NCBI RefSeq assembly: GCF_021390645.1
Contig: NZ_JAJEJT010000004.1
Coordinates: forward strand, 1,054,001 to 1,118,000
Source of the DNA: Paraburkholderia flagellata
GTDB lineage: Bacteria > Pseudomonadota > Gammaproteobacteria > Burkholderiales > Burkholderiaceae
Length of the DNA: 64,000 nt
Direction of reading: 5' to 3'
Shown here: positions 16,980 through 26,041 of the stretch, one piece after another
Layout of the letters: each line of letters opens with the position of its first letter
Position numbering within the stretch: position 1 is the first letter of the stretch
Program-made: the position numbers and the translations under genes
Notes under the pieces: generated by a model
What the model was told of the DNA's origin: nothing
Database searches by the model: none
The model's input: only the letters and a program-made list of their open reading frames with translations

Positions 16980-18408
16980 TCTTTTGCATCATCGCCTGCG
17001 TGCCGAGGATCGCCATGACGCGCCTGAGGTTGTATGCGAGGACATGAAGGCTCATCTCGGTGCTGACATGCTCGCGTGTTTTCATAAGGAAGTGCGCCGC
17101 GCCCATCCAGAATTTCAGCGTGCCAAACGGGTGCTCGACGGTCTGACGGCGTACGCGCATCATTTCCGGCTTATGGTCGAGCCGTTGCTGCATCGCTTCG
17201 ACGACGGCCTCATGTTCCCAGCGCTTTGTCCGGCGAGCCTGCTTGCCTGATGTGCATTGTTTTCTGATGGCGCAGGTAGAACAGGCCGAGCTCGAATAGC
17301 AATGCAGCGTCATACCATGCTCGATGTTTGTGAAACGCCAGTTGAGCCGCTGCTGGGCCGGGCAAAGATACTCGTCATCTTTGGCAATGTAGATAAAATC
17401 CTGCTTGCCGAAATAGCCGTCGGCGTTCTTGCCCGAAGTCAACGGTTTAGGAACGAAGGTCGTAATGCCCGCCTCATGACATTGCAGGACTTCTTCGCTC
17501 TTGAAGTAGCCCCTGTCGGCAACGACAGTCAGATCCTTGATGCCGGTAGCCGCCCGCGCCTGGCCGGCCATATTCGTCAGCTGGCTACGATCGTTGCCAA
17601 CGTTGGTGACCTCGTGTGCGACGATCAGATGATGCGTGTCATCAACGGCCGTCTGAACGTTATAGCCAACCATTCCCGTTCCCCGACCGCTGGTAGCCAT
17701 TGAGCGCGCGTCTGGATCGGTCAGGGAAACCTGTCCATCTGGCGACTCGCGCAATCGCTGCTCCATCGCCTTGAGGTCCTGCATCTGCTGCCTAAGCTTG
17801 CTGATCTTGTCGCTGATCCGACTCGTCTTCGCCTCGACAACATCGGATTGAGTCCGGTCTGCAGTCTCCATCGCGGAAAGATATCGGGCGATGCTTTCAT
17901 CGATCTGCTGCACGCGCGCCTTGACCTTCGCGCTCGTAAAGTTGCGATCGCGATTGTTGACGGCTTTGAACTTGCTGCCGTCGATGGCCACTATCGACTT
18001 TGAGAAGAGATCCAGGTTACGGCATAGCACGATGAACTGGCTGCAGACATTGCGAATTGCCTTGCCGTTGCTGCGGCGGAAGTCGGCGATGGTCTTGAAG
18101 TCCGGCGAAAGGCGGCCCGTTAGCCACATAAGCTCAATATTGCGTTGAGTCTCACGCTCCAGACGCCGACTGGACTGAATGCGATTCAGATAGCCGTAGA
18201 TATAAATCTTCAGCAGTACAGATGGATGATACGAGGGCCGCCCCGTTGCTGCGGGCGCGGTTCCGTCGAAGCCGAGATCACGGAGATCAAGCTCATCGAC
18301 AAAGACGTCGACTACGCGCACCGGATTGTCCTCGGAGACATAGTCTTCGAGATACTCGGGCAGCAGGACAGCCTGTTTACGGTCTTCGCCTTCAACGAAT
18401 CGCTTCAT
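16969..18408 (-). CDS. IS1182-family DDE transposase
   Basis: A 479-residue transposase of the IS1182 group. It begins MKRFVEGEDRKQ with a helical DNA-binding N-terminus. The DDE catalytic residues are visible in IVAIDGSKFKAVN, VVADRGYFKSEE and EHPFGTLKFW. A zinc-like Cys cluster (CSTCAIRKQC) precedes the last motif. The frame is full length and uninterrupted, so the element may be active. Terminal inverted repeats could not be defined with confidence; a candidate outer border on the right is near 18467. Confidence 0.93.
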   Translation of the reverse strand: MKRFVEGEDRKQAVLLPEYLEDYVSEDNPVRVVDVFVDELDLRDLGFDGTAPAATGRPSYHPSVLLKIYIYGYLNRIQSSRRLERETQRNIELMWLTGRLSPDFKTIADFRRSNGKAIRNVCSQFIVLCRNLDLFSKSIVAIDGSKFKAVNNRDRNFTSAKVKARVQQIDESIARYLSAMETADRTQSDVVEAKTSRISDKISKLRQQMQDLKAMEQRLRESPDGQVSLTDPDARSMATSGRGTGMVGYNVQTAVDDTHHLIVAHEVTNVGNDRSQLTNMAGQARAATGIKDLTVVADRGYFKSEEVLQCHEAGITTFVPKPLTSGKNADGYFGKQDFIYIAKDDEYLCPAQQRLNWRFTNIEHGMTLHCYSSSACSTCAIRKQCTSGKQARRTKRWEHEAVVEAMQQRLDHKPEMMRVRRQTVEHPFGTLKFWMGAAHFLMKTREHVSTEMSLHVLAYNLRRVMAILGTQAMMQKMRA

Positions 18409-18647
18409 GTGGCCGCCCGATCTGAATGCGTTGCTTCAGTTTAGGCGATCAGCATGCGTTTTCACACAAGCTGGGTCGTTTACTGCCGACCGCGTGAGAC
18501 AGGGATCGGCCAACAAGAGGCATTGACGGCACGCAAACCGACGGCCGCTTGCGGGCTGGAAGCTGACGCACGTTCATGCCGCAAATCGCTATCGGCCAGG
18601 TGCTTGATGCTTGCCTCCATTGCCACCCATTCCGTTGCTCCGCGAGA

Positions 18648-19085
18648 TTACCTACTCGTTTTGCGCGACTTTGACGACGTCACGTCGTGCGCGATCTCGG
18701 AGAGTCGCTTGTCACCAAGCAATTGAAGCAACGTATTTTCCGCTGAACCCAACGCCTCATTGATGTGGCGATTTACCGCCGCCTCCACGGGACATGTGTG
18801 ATTGTCGTCGGCTAGGCCGATCACAAACGGCGCGGTATGTCCAATGGCCTGGTAGACATCTCTCACCGTAAGATCGTTGAGGTCACAGGCGAGCGCCCAG
18901 CCTCCGCCTGGACCACCAGTCGACTTTACATACCCCGATTCGCGTAGCGCAGCCATCGTTCGGCGGACAAAGACGGGGTTCGTATGCAGCATCAGCGCAA
19001 TCGTCTCTGAGGTGGTCGCGCCTCCTCGAAGATGCATGTGGATGAGGATGTGCAGAAGTCGAGCCAGTCTGGTATCGCGTTGCAT
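18648..19085 (-). CDS. Rrf2-family transcriptional regulator
   Basis: A 145-residue regulator starting at ATG 19085 (MQRDTRLARLLHILIHM), the family's usual start; the frame also extends to a TTG at 19109. The winged helix shows TSETIALMLHTNPVFVRRTM and the GGPGGGWAL wing. Only one cysteine (NHTCPVEA) is present in the effector loop, so it lacks the three-cysteine iron-sulphur site of IscR/NsrR and resembles the YwnA-type redox-responsive branch. It is divergent from the epoxide-hydrolase-like gene 82 bp away, the likely target. Confidence 0.85.
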   Translation of the reverse strand: MQRDTRLARLLHILIHMHLRGGATTSETIALMLHTNPVFVRRTMAALRESGYVKSTGGPGGGWALACDLNDLTVRDVYQAIGHTAPFVIGLADDNHTCPVEAAVNRHINEALGSAENTLLQLLGDKRLSEIAHDVTSSKSRKTSR

Positions 19086-19167
19086 ATTCGGAAGCTTGGT
19101 AATGCGCAACTTTTGATGTTACGCTATCTCGGGATCCTTGTGTGCATACCTCTCTGCCAGAGCAACC

Positions 19168-20142
19168 ATGACCGCATACCGTCAAACCTTTATTGAAGCA
19201 AACGGAATTCGCCTGCATGTCGCTGAACAGGGCGACGGCCCGTTGGTGCTCCTTTGTCACGGCTTTCCTGAGACCTCGCATGCTTGGCGCCATCAACTGG
19301 CGGCACTTGCGCGCGCCGGCTTCCGCGCAATAGCACCGGATCTGCGTGGCTACGGATCAAGCGAATGCCCAACGGCAATCGGACAGTACACGACGTTAGA
19401 CGTTGTCGGGGACCTGGTGGCGCTCGTTGACATTCTCGGAGAACGCGACGCAGTTGTTGTAGGAAACGATTGGGGTGCAACCATTGCCTGGCAGGCCGCG
19501 TTGCTTCGGCCTGACCGCTTTCGCGCTGTCGTTGCGCTCGGGGTGCCAATGATGGGCCGCGCGCCGATGACGCCGAGCCGGCTTTTTCCGCAGACCGACC
19601 AAACGAGGTTCTATACGCATTACTTTTCCGAACCTGGGTTGGCCGAAACCGAACTTGAGCGTGACGTTGCCACGACATTGCGCAAGATCTATTTTTCCGC
19701 ATCAGGCGACGTCGGAGCCCGCGACGCAAATACGCCCAATCCATTCGGACTCGTGCCGCGGAGTGGTGGACTCCTTGACTCTCTGATTGATCCACCTGTG
19801 TTGCCCGCGTGGCTCGAACCCACCGACCTCGACAAGTTTGTGCAAGCATTCAGCATTTCTGGCTTTCGCGGTGGATTGAATTACTACCGCAACCTCGATC
19901 GCAATTGGGAAGTGCAATCGGCTTTGGAGGGCCTGCTCGTCGAGGTTCCCGCCCTGTACCTTGTCGGCGAGCGAGACACAGGTCTGGCAATGCCAGGCAT
20001 GCACGAAATTATCGACGGCATGCCCCAGATCGTGCCCAGGCTGTCGGCTTCTCGGGTCGTTCCGCGTGCAGGACATTGGCTGCAACAGGAGGCGCCGGAT
20101 TTCGTCAACGCGGCATTGATTGAGTTTCTCCGCGGTCTTTGA
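19168..20142 (+). CDS. Epoxide-hydrolase-like alpha/beta hydrolase
   Basis: A 324-residue enzyme; ATG 19168 is preferred over TTG 19138. Motifs match soluble epoxide hydrolases: HGFPETSHAW (oxyanion loop), the Asp nucleophile in GNDWGA rather than Ser, a lid Tyr in GGLNYYRNL, the acid in GERDTGLA and the final His in GHWLQQEAP. It should open epoxides to diols by an alkyl-enzyme ester. No signal peptide is seen. The divergent Rrf2 regulator suggests oxidative or electrophile control. Haloacetate dehalogenase is a less likely alternative. Confidence 0.85.
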   Translation: MTAYRQTFIEANGIRLHVAEQGDGPLVLLCHGFPETSHAWRHQLAALARAGFRAIAPDLRGYGSSECPTAIGQYTTLDVVGDLVALVDILGERDAVVVGNDWGATIAWQAALLRPDRFRAVVALGVPMMGRAPMTPSRLFPQTDQTRFYTHYFSEPGLAETELERDVATTLRKIYFSASGDVGARDANTPNPFGLVPRSGGLLDSLIDPPVLPAWLEPTDLDKFVQAFSISGFRGGLNYYRNLDRNWEVQSALEGLLVEVPALYLVGERDTGLAMPGMHEIIDGMPQIVPRLSASRVVPRAGHWLQQEAPDFVNAALIEFLRGL

Positions 20143-20325
20143 TGTACACGGGCGCGATCTGACGGTTCAACTACGGTTAGCGGCCATTCCGCCCGCAGAA
20201 CGGTATGTCGGAGAAGGGTCGATTGCGGGCGTCCGCGTTGGGCAGCAGCCGGCAATTCCCGGCCGTTCGACAAGCGACGCAGCCTGACGATTGACTGGCC
20301 CTTCACGCAGTTAAGGGGAAGTCCA

Positions 20326-21210
20326 TCAACAACTCTGTGCAGTGCGTGTGATCCACTCATGCACGGCATCGACCGCGGCGGAGCGTGCGGGCTGCGCAGA
20401 ACGCATCAGCCAGAGTTGCGGGAGCTCGAACTTCGGCACCTGCGCCAATACTTCCACGCGGCCGGCGCGCAGCGCGTCGTGCGCAAACAGCTCCGACACC
20501 ATCGCAATGCCTGCCTCTTGCTCCGCAGCCGCGACGAGAAAGCGCGGATCGTCGATCGTCATCGCGCGGCGCGTGCGCAAACCTGCACGCCGCAGATCGG
20601 GCAGCCAGGGGGCCCAGTCTGGGAACGCTTCGTGAACCAGCAATGGCGCTTGCGTGAGCACGTCCGGAAACGGCGCTTTCGACAGCCGCCGCGCGGTCAG
20701 CGGGCCGCAGATCGCCAACGACTGCTCGCAAATCAACGGCTCGCAGATCACCTCTGGCGAGCGAAGCTGTTTGGTCGACACGACCAGGTCCACATCCACG
20801 CGATCGATTTCCGTGACCTCTTCTGCGGTCAGGAGCCATAGCTCGATGTCCGGCAGCGCCGCCGAGAACGCCTTCATACGCGGCATCAACCAGCCCGCAA
20901 CGAACTGCGGCGGACAGAACACGATGGCCGAATCGGGATTGCCATATGGCTCGATGCGGTCGCGACCGTCCGCAAGCGTCGTGAGCGCCACCGTAACCGT
21001 CTGCGCGTAGAGCGTGCCAGCCGCCGTCAATGCGACGCCGCGCCCGATACGGCGAAAGAGCGCCTGGCCTGTCCATTCTTCGAGTTGCTGGATCTGATGG
21101 CTGATCGCGGACTGCGTCAACGCCAGTTCCTGCGCGGCGCGCGTGAAGCTGCCGAGCCGCGCCGCGGCGTCGAAAGCGAGCAGCGCCTGTAACGGGGGAA
21201 GTCTACGCAT
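20326..21210 (-). CDS. LysR-family regulator (GcvA-like)
   Basis: A 294-residue LysR protein. The N-terminal winged helix has the GcvA-type start (MRRLPPLQALLAFDAAARLGS with FTRAAQELALTQSAISHQI). The effector domain follows in the usual length, with WLMPRMKAF and MVSELFAHD segments. It is divergent from the agmatinase-like gene, so it probably controls that gene and potF. The 165-bp gap between them should hold its operator. Ligand unknown; a polyamine or guanidino compound is a reasonable inference. Confidence 0.85.
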   Translation of the reverse strand: MRRLPPLQALLAFDAAARLGSFTRAAQELALTQSAISHQIQQLEEWTGQALFRRIGRGVALTAAGTLYAQTVTVALTTLADGRDRIEPYGNPDSAIVFCPPQFVAGWLMPRMKAFSAALPDIELWLLTAEEVTEIDRVDVDLVVSTKQLRSPEVICEPLICEQSLAICGPLTARRLSKAPFPDVLTQAPLLVHEAFPDWAPWLPDLRRAGLRTRRAMTIDDPRFLVAAAEQEAGIAMVSELFAHDALRAGRVEVLAQVPKFELPQLWLMRSAQPARSAAVDAVHEWITRTAQSC

Positions 21211-21375
21211 CGTTCAGTGCATGCAAGGTATTAGAAATTTCGATACTTCCAGCAAGATTCTTCGCTTTTCACCGGTTCATTTGCCCGCAATCATAGCCCC
21301 ATCGTCCTGCCTGACCATGGACGCATGAAGAATATTTGTACTGCGCCCCCCCCTCAATCAACCGGAACGCCTCTG

Positions 21376-22344
21376 ATGACCTCGATCGAATCACCCTTCC
21401 CGACCTCCAGCGCGATGGCCGAAGGCGAACGCGCGGCCCCGACCTATGCTGGCGTGCTGTCGTTCATGCGCCGGCCTTACACGCGCGATCTCACCGGCGT
21501 CGATGTTGCCGTTTCCGGCGTGCCGCTCGATCTCGCCACCACGTTCCGCTCAGGCGCACGCTTTGGTCCGGCTGGAATGCGTGCCGCCTCCGTGCAATTG
21601 GCCGAACTCGGCGCCTACCCGTGGGGCGTCAATCCGTTCGATCACCTGAATGTGGTCGATTACGGCGACTGCTGGTTCGACGCACACAATCCACTCGGCA
21701 TACGCGACGCTATCGTCGCGCATGCGCGCAAAATCCTCGCGACGAACGCCCAGATGCTGACGTTCGGAGGCGACCACTACATCACCTGGCCGCTCTTGAT
21801 CGCGCACGCGGAAAAATACGGCAAGCCGTTGAGCCTGATTCATTTCGACGCGCATTGCGACACGTGGCCGGACGACAACCGCGACTCGCTGAACCACGGC
21901 TCGATGTTCTACAAGGCGATCCGCGAAGGATTGATCGACCCGGCGCGCTCGGTTCAGATCGGCATCCGCACCTGGAACGACGACTTCATGGGCGTGCGCA
22001 TTCTCGACGCGCCGTGGGTCCATCGACACGGCACGCAGGCGGTGGTCGACGAAGTGCTGTCGATCGTCGGCAACTCGCCCGCCTATCTGACCTTCGATAT
22101 CGACTGCCTGGATCCAGCCTTCGCGCCGGGTACCGGCACGCCTGTGGCAGGGGGGCTGAGTTCGGCGCAGGCACTCGCGATCGTGCGTGCGCTGGGCGAC
22201 GTCAATCTGATCGGCGCCGACGTGGTCGAAGTCGCACCGGCCTATGACCACAGTGACGTGACCGCACTCGCCGCGGCGCACATCGCTGCCGACATTCTGT
22301 GCCTGATGCGCCACAGAAAACTCGTGCGCCACCGCTACGCCTGA
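21376..22344 (+). CDS. speB: Agmatinase / ureohydrolase
   Basis: A 322-residue ureohydrolase. ATG 21376 (MTSIESPFP) is preferred over 21325. The two-manganese centre is visible in GGDHYITWP, HFDAHCDTW and DIDCLDPAFAPGTGTP, the usual order for SpeB-type enzymes. It should split a guanidino substrate, most likely agmatine, to an amine and urea. Close relatives act on guanidinobutyrate or guanidinopropionate, so the exact substrate is open. potF follows after 41 bp in the same direction, linking uptake and breakdown. The divergent LysR is the likely regulator. Confidence 0.88.
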   Translation: MTSIESPFPTSSAMAEGERAAPTYAGVLSFMRRPYTRDLTGVDVAVSGVPLDLATTFRSGARFGPAGMRAASVQLAELGAYPWGVNPFDHLNVVDYGDCWFDAHNPLGIRDAIVAHARKILATNAQMLTFGGDHYITWPLLIAHAEKYGKPLSLIHFDAHCDTWPDDNRDSLNHGSMFYKAIREGLIDPARSVQIGIRTWNDDFMGVRILDAPWVHRHGTQAVVDEVLSIVGNSPAYLTFDIDCLDPAFAPGTGTPVAGGLSSAQALAIVRALGDVNLIGADVVEVAPAYDHSDVTALAAAHIAADILCLMRHRKLVRHRYA

Positions 22345-22385
22345 TTTCCTGACCGACGACCCGACACGACTCTGCGGACACCACC

Positions 22386-23486
22386 ATGTTGAAACCTGTG
22401 ACGAGACAGCTTTTTGCCGCGACGCTCTTCTGCGCGCTGGGCGCTGCGAAGGCCGCCGACGACCGGCAGCTCAATCTGTACAACTGGGCCGATTACATAG
22501 CTAAGGATACCGTACCGAATTTTGAAAAGGAATTTGACATCCACGTCCGATATGACGTCTACGACGGCGACGAGACGTTGCAGGCCAAGCTGCTGACCGG
22601 ATCGACGGGTTACGACGTCGTCGTGCCCACATCCAACTTCCTTGCACGGCAGATCGCCGCGGGCATTTACCAGAAGCTGGACAAGTCGAAGCTGCCGAAC
22701 CTCGCGAATCTCGACAAGGACTTGTTGAAGCTCGTTGCGGACGCCGACCCCGGTAATCAGTACGCAGTGCCATGGGCATGGGGCACAACCGGACTCGGCT
22801 ACAACGTGACACGCGTGCAGAAGATTTTGGGCAACGATGTGCCACTCGACAGCTGGGACGTGCTATTCAAGCCGGAGTACGTGAGCAAGCTCAAGACTTG
22901 CGGGGTATCGGTGCTCGATGCGCCGGCAGATGTATTCGCCGTAACGCTGCACTATCTCGGCAAGGACCCAAATAGTACTGTGCCGGCTGACTACCAAGCC
23001 GCTTACGAAACACTGAAGAAAATTCGCCCCTTCATCACGCAATTCAACGCGACGAGCTACATCAACGATCTGGCGGGCGACGACATCTGCTTTGCGCTCA
23101 GCTGGTCGGGCGACGTGTCGATGGCAAGTCATCGCGCAGAGGAAGCGAACAAGCACTTCGAGATCAAGTACTTCATACCGAAAGGCGGTGCGCCGGTGTG
23201 GTTCGACATGATGGCGATTCCGAAGGACGCACCGCACACGCAGGCAGCGCTCGAGTGGATCAATTACATCGAGCGCCCGGAAGTGCACGCGGCGATTACG
23301 AATGAGGTGTTCTATCCGAATGCCGATGCCGCGGCGCGTAAATTCGTCCGCCCGGATATTTTGAACAACCCTACCGTTTACCCACCGCCCGACGTGCTGA
23401 AGACGCTATTCCTCATGAAGCCGTTGCCGGCTGAGATCAAGCGGCTTGAGAGCCGGCTTTGGGCACAGTTGAAGTCGGGCGGATAA
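22386..23486 (+). CDS. potF: Putrescine/polyamine-binding periplasmic protein
   Basis: A 366-residue substrate-binding protein with a signal peptide (FCALGAAKA-A). The mature start LNLYNWADYIA and the segments YDGDETLQAKLLTG and WAWGTTGLGYN are typical of PotF/PotD proteins. SYINDLAGDDICFALSWSGD and PKGGAPVWFDMMAIP include residues that line the polyamine site in the family. It should capture putrescine or a related guanidino amine in the periplasm. No permease or ATPase genes are adjacent, so it must use transporter parts encoded elsewhere. Confidence 0.9.
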   Translation: MLKPVTRQLFAATLFCALGAAKAADDRQLNLYNWADYIAKDTVPNFEKEFDIHVRYDVYDGDETLQAKLLTGSTGYDVVVPTSNFLARQIAAGIYQKLDKSKLPNLANLDKDLLKLVADADPGNQYAVPWAWGTTGLGYNVTRVQKILGNDVPLDSWDVLFKPEYVSKLKTCGVSVLDAPADVFAVTLHYLGKDPNSTVPADYQAAYETLKKIRPFITQFNATSYINDLAGDDICFALSWSGDVSMASHRAEEANKHFEIKYFIPKGGAPVWFDMMAIPKDAPHTQAALEWINYIERPEVHAAITNEVFYPNADAAARKFVRPDILNNPTVYPPPDVLKTLFLMKPLPAEIKRLESRLWAQLKSGG

Positions 23487-23534
23487 GCCAACGCAGGCTG
23501 CCCAAAGCCCGGCTACATTGGCACCAGACGCTGT

Positions 23535-23741
23535 TTAGGTCATGTGGACGACCGTTTGGTATCTCGAGGATTCGCCCGCCAGCGCGAGCTGACATTCGTG
23601 GTCGCGCAGGTTGCGCAACTGGTTCACACGGATTCCAAGCTCGCGAGCAATCTGCGCCTTTGGTTTCTCGCCCAGCGCCGCCAGCCGAACCGCTTCCAGC
23701 TTGAATTCCCGGCTATACCGCTTGTATTCCTTGCGTTCCAT
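23535..23741 (-). pseudogene. IS3-family OrfA fragment
   Basis: The N-terminal 45 residues (RYSREFKLEAVRLA, AQIARELGIRVNQLRN) are the helix-turn-helix of an IS3/IS911 OrfA protein. The rest is a foreign tail, and no OrfB or inverted repeats are nearby. It is a short remnant of a lost insertion sequence at the border between the polyamine genes and the next locus. Confidence 0.75.
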
Positions 23742-23840
23742 GAGACACCTCGCAGAGCTAGTATGCCCCTTTCAAGGTGTCCACCGAACGTGGGTAAGAT
23801 CAGAGCGACCAAGCGCCTCTTGCCGGAACCTCCGGCGCGG

Positions 23841-24575
23841 CTAGATCGATCGCAGCAGGCCTCCATCGCACGCTATTGCCTGCCCGGTAACGTATGCGGC
23901 AGGTTCAGACGCGAGAAAAGCCGCCAGCGCCGCGAATTCCTCCGGCCGCCCCATGCGCCCCGCCGGCACCTGGTTCGCCACCTGATCGTCGTCCACGCCG
24001 ATTTCCTGCAAACGCTCCGTGGCCGTGAAGCCCGGCAGCAGCGCGTTCACCGTGATGCCGTCCGCGGCGACCTCACGACTCAGCGCATTCACGAGCCCGT
24101 GCAGCGCGGGACGAATCACGTTGGAGAGGATGAGCCCCGGATGCGGCTCGAGCGCCGCGACCGACGTGACGATCAGGATGCGCCCCCAGCGCCGCGCCCG
24201 CATGTCGGGCAGGCAGGCGCGAATGAGACCGACCGCGCTCAGGAAGAGACTATCGACGGCGCCTTCCCACGCGAGATCGTCGACCGCTTCGAACGTGCCG
24301 ACCGGCGGCCCGCCCGTGTTCACAACCAGCACGTCGACGCCGCCCAGCCGCGCGATCACGTCCTGGGCGAGGCGCGCCGATGCGCCCTTCGGCGTGAGAT
24401 CGGCGGCAAAGGCCGTGGCTCCGATTTCCGCGGCGACCTTGGCGAGCCGCGCTTCGTCGCGCGCACACACTGCGACGCTGGCGCCTTCGGCGCGTAATGC
24501 GCCGGCGACAGCGCGACCCAGACCGCGCGACGCCCCCGTCACGAGCGCGCGCTTCGATTCCAGTCCAAGCTGCAT
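23841..24575 (-). CDS. Atypical SDR-family protein lacking the YxxxK motif
   Basis: A 244-residue SDR with TGASRGLG cofactor loop and NTGGPPVG in place of the usual NNAG. The position of the catalytic Tyr-x3-Lys is occupied by ILSNVIRPAL, so neither Tyr nor Lys is present; VTSVA retains the Ser region. This is a known divergent SDR branch with unclear chemistry. It is last in a minus-strand row with RidA, hydratase and PhzF-like genes and is probably part of that pathway. It may reduce a substrate by a different acid, or may not be a dehydrogenase. Confidence 0.82.
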   Translation of the reverse strand: MQLGLESKRALVTGASRGLGRAVAGALRAEGASVAVCARDEARLAKVAAEIGATAFAADLTPKGASARLAQDVIARLGGVDVLVVNTGGPPVGTFEAVDDLAWEGAVDSLFLSAVGLIRACLPDMRARRWGRILIVTSVAALEPHPGLILSNVIRPALHGLVNALSREVAADGITVNALLPGFTATERLQEIGVDDDQVANQVPAGRMGRPEEFAALAAFLASEPAAYVTGQAIACDGGLLRSI

Positions 24576-24632
24576 GTTGCTGCTCCTTGATAGCCCAGAG
24601 ATAACCGGTCGGCGCCGAACGTGGCGCCGTCG

Positions 24633-25118
24633 TCAGCGTCCGCCGACGTCCGGCTCAATTTCAAACACCGCATCGACGACGATCACGCCGTTGAGCGGCA
24701 ACGCCGCAACGCCCACACAGGTGCGCACGTGCCGCCCGCGCTCCCCGAAGATGTCAACAATCAGGCCCGAACAGCCGTCCATCGCGGCGGGCTGGTCCGT
24801 GCAGTCCGGCGTCGAGTTCACGTAGCCCGTCATGCGCAGGCAATGCGTCACACGGTTCAAGGTGCCACCGCACGCGTTGCGGACGTGCGCGAGGATGTTG
24901 AGGCCGCAAAGCCGCGCCGCGTCACGCGCGTCGTCGAGCGTCGCGTCGTCGCCGAGCTTGCCGCGATGCCGCAGCGCGCCGTTCTCGAAGCTCAGTTGCC
25001 CGGACACGTGGACCTGGTTGCCCGATACGAGCGCCGGGACGTAGTTGTACAGCGGCTTCGGCGCCTGCGGCAGCTGCACGCCGAGCCGCGCGAGGCGTCC
25101 ATCGAAATCCTCGATCAT
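24633..25118 (-). CDS. RidA-family deaminase
   Basis: A 161-residue RidA/YjgF protein. ATG 25118 (MIEDFDGRL) has GGAGGAGA just upstream; the longer frame to 25172 is rejected. The family core is clear, with VSGQLSFENG and the Arg of HVRTCVGVAALPL, which in RidA holds the substrate carboxylate. RidA proteins hydrolyse enamine/imine intermediates to oxo acids and ammonia; a branch also includes 2-aminomuconate deaminase. Its place directly after a 2-keto-4-pentenoate hydratase gene makes such a catabolic role plausible. A second RidA gene lies at 29475. Confidence 0.85.
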   Translation of the reverse strand: MIEDFDGRLARLGVQLPQAPKPLYNYVPALVSGNQVHVSGQLSFENGALRHRGKLGDDATLDDARDAARLCGLNILAHVRNACGGTLNRVTHCLRMTGYVNSTPDCTDQPAAMDGCSGLIVDIFGERGRHVRTCVGVAALPLNGVIVVDAVFEIEPDVGGR

Positions 25119-25153
25119 CGATCTCCTCCCTGACCTGCGCCCGTCCTGCGCCA

Positions 25154-25948
25154 TCACGGCTCGAAACGGCACGTCATGCTTCCGAACGCACCATAGTCGA
25201 CCGTCACTTCGTCGCCTGGCTCAATGCTGAGCGGCGTCATGCATGTGCCGGTGGTGACGAACTGATCCGGTGTCAACGCGAGCTGCAAACGGGAAAGCTC
25301 GTTGACGAGCCACGTCAGCGCGATGTACGGATCGCCGAGCACGTTCGCGCCCTCGCCTTCGCGCTCGTACTGCCGCGCGCGGCCGGCCACCGTCGCACGA
25401 ACGCGATGCGCCGCGAGGTCGATGCCCTGCCACGTCCCCGATGCACGTGGGCCGAGCACGAAGACGTGCGCGCACGCGTTATCCGCGATCAGCTGGGCTT
25501 CGCCCGCCGTCACGAAATCGGCAAAGCGTGAATCGGGAAACTCGATGCCGAGATACAGGGCGGCCACCGCCTCCCTGACCTCGTCGATCACGTAAGGCTG
25601 CGCGCGCGGCGTCAGCGGACGGCCCACGCGAAACACGAACTCGGGCTCCGCGACCTTCATGCGGTTGCCCGCCATCGACAGGTGCGCGCCGTTAGCATGG
25701 ACGCGCTCGACCAGAATGCGCCCCGCGAGCGGACCGTCGACGTTGATGTGCCGCTGGCCCGCCACGCTCGTCGCCGCGATCTTCCATCCCGCCGGCGGCG
25801 CCGGGGAATGTGCCGCGAGACGGGCCTGAACGGCGTAGCCCTCCGCGCGGTCGCGTGGGCGCAGCCCATCGGGCAAGGCGTCGATAACGCGCCCTTCGTG
25901 CCAGGCGCGCCACAGCAGGTCGGAAGCGGCCTCGATATCAATGGTCAT
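25154..25948 (-). CDS. 2-keto-4-pentenoate hydratase / fumarylacetoacetase-like protein
   Basis: A 264-residue enzyme of the hydratase/decarboxylase group. ATG 25948 (MTIDIEAAS) has GGGAG eight bases upstream. The sequence shows AGWKIAATS, EPEFVFRVGR (metal-binding Glu pair), GIEFPDSRF, and the late TTGTCMTPL with GDEVTVDYGAFG. Members hydrate 2-oxopent-4-enoate or decarboxylate 4-oxalocrotonate in meta-cleavage pathways. No ring-cleavage dioxygenase or aldolase occurs in this window, so the precise substrate is uncertain. The RidA start is 35 bp downstream, consistent with one operon. Confidence 0.85.
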   Translation of the reverse strand: MTIDIEAASDLLWRAWHEGRVIDALPDGLRPRDRAEGYAVQARLAAHSPAPPAGWKIAATSVAGQRHINVDGPLAGRILVERVHANGAHLSMAGNRMKVAEPEFVFRVGRPLTPRAQPYVIDEVREAVAALYLGIEFPDSRFADFVTAGEAQLIADNACAHVFVLGPRASGTWQGIDLAAHRVRATVAGRARQYEREGEGANVLGDPYIALTWLVNELSRLQLALTPDQFVTTGTCMTPLSIEPGDEVTVDYGAFGSMTCRFEP

Positions 25949-26041
25949 ACAACGATCTCCCAACGTGGACCGAATCCACATGATTCGTCATCCGAAATGA
26001 TCAGGACGATGGCTTGCCTCGACGCGCATGCGGCGCGTGAT

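Noticed and set aside
16871..18467. GTGTGA/TCACAC as terminal inverted repeats of the IS1182 element
   Set aside because: Only six bases match and no target duplication is visible; too weak to define the ends.
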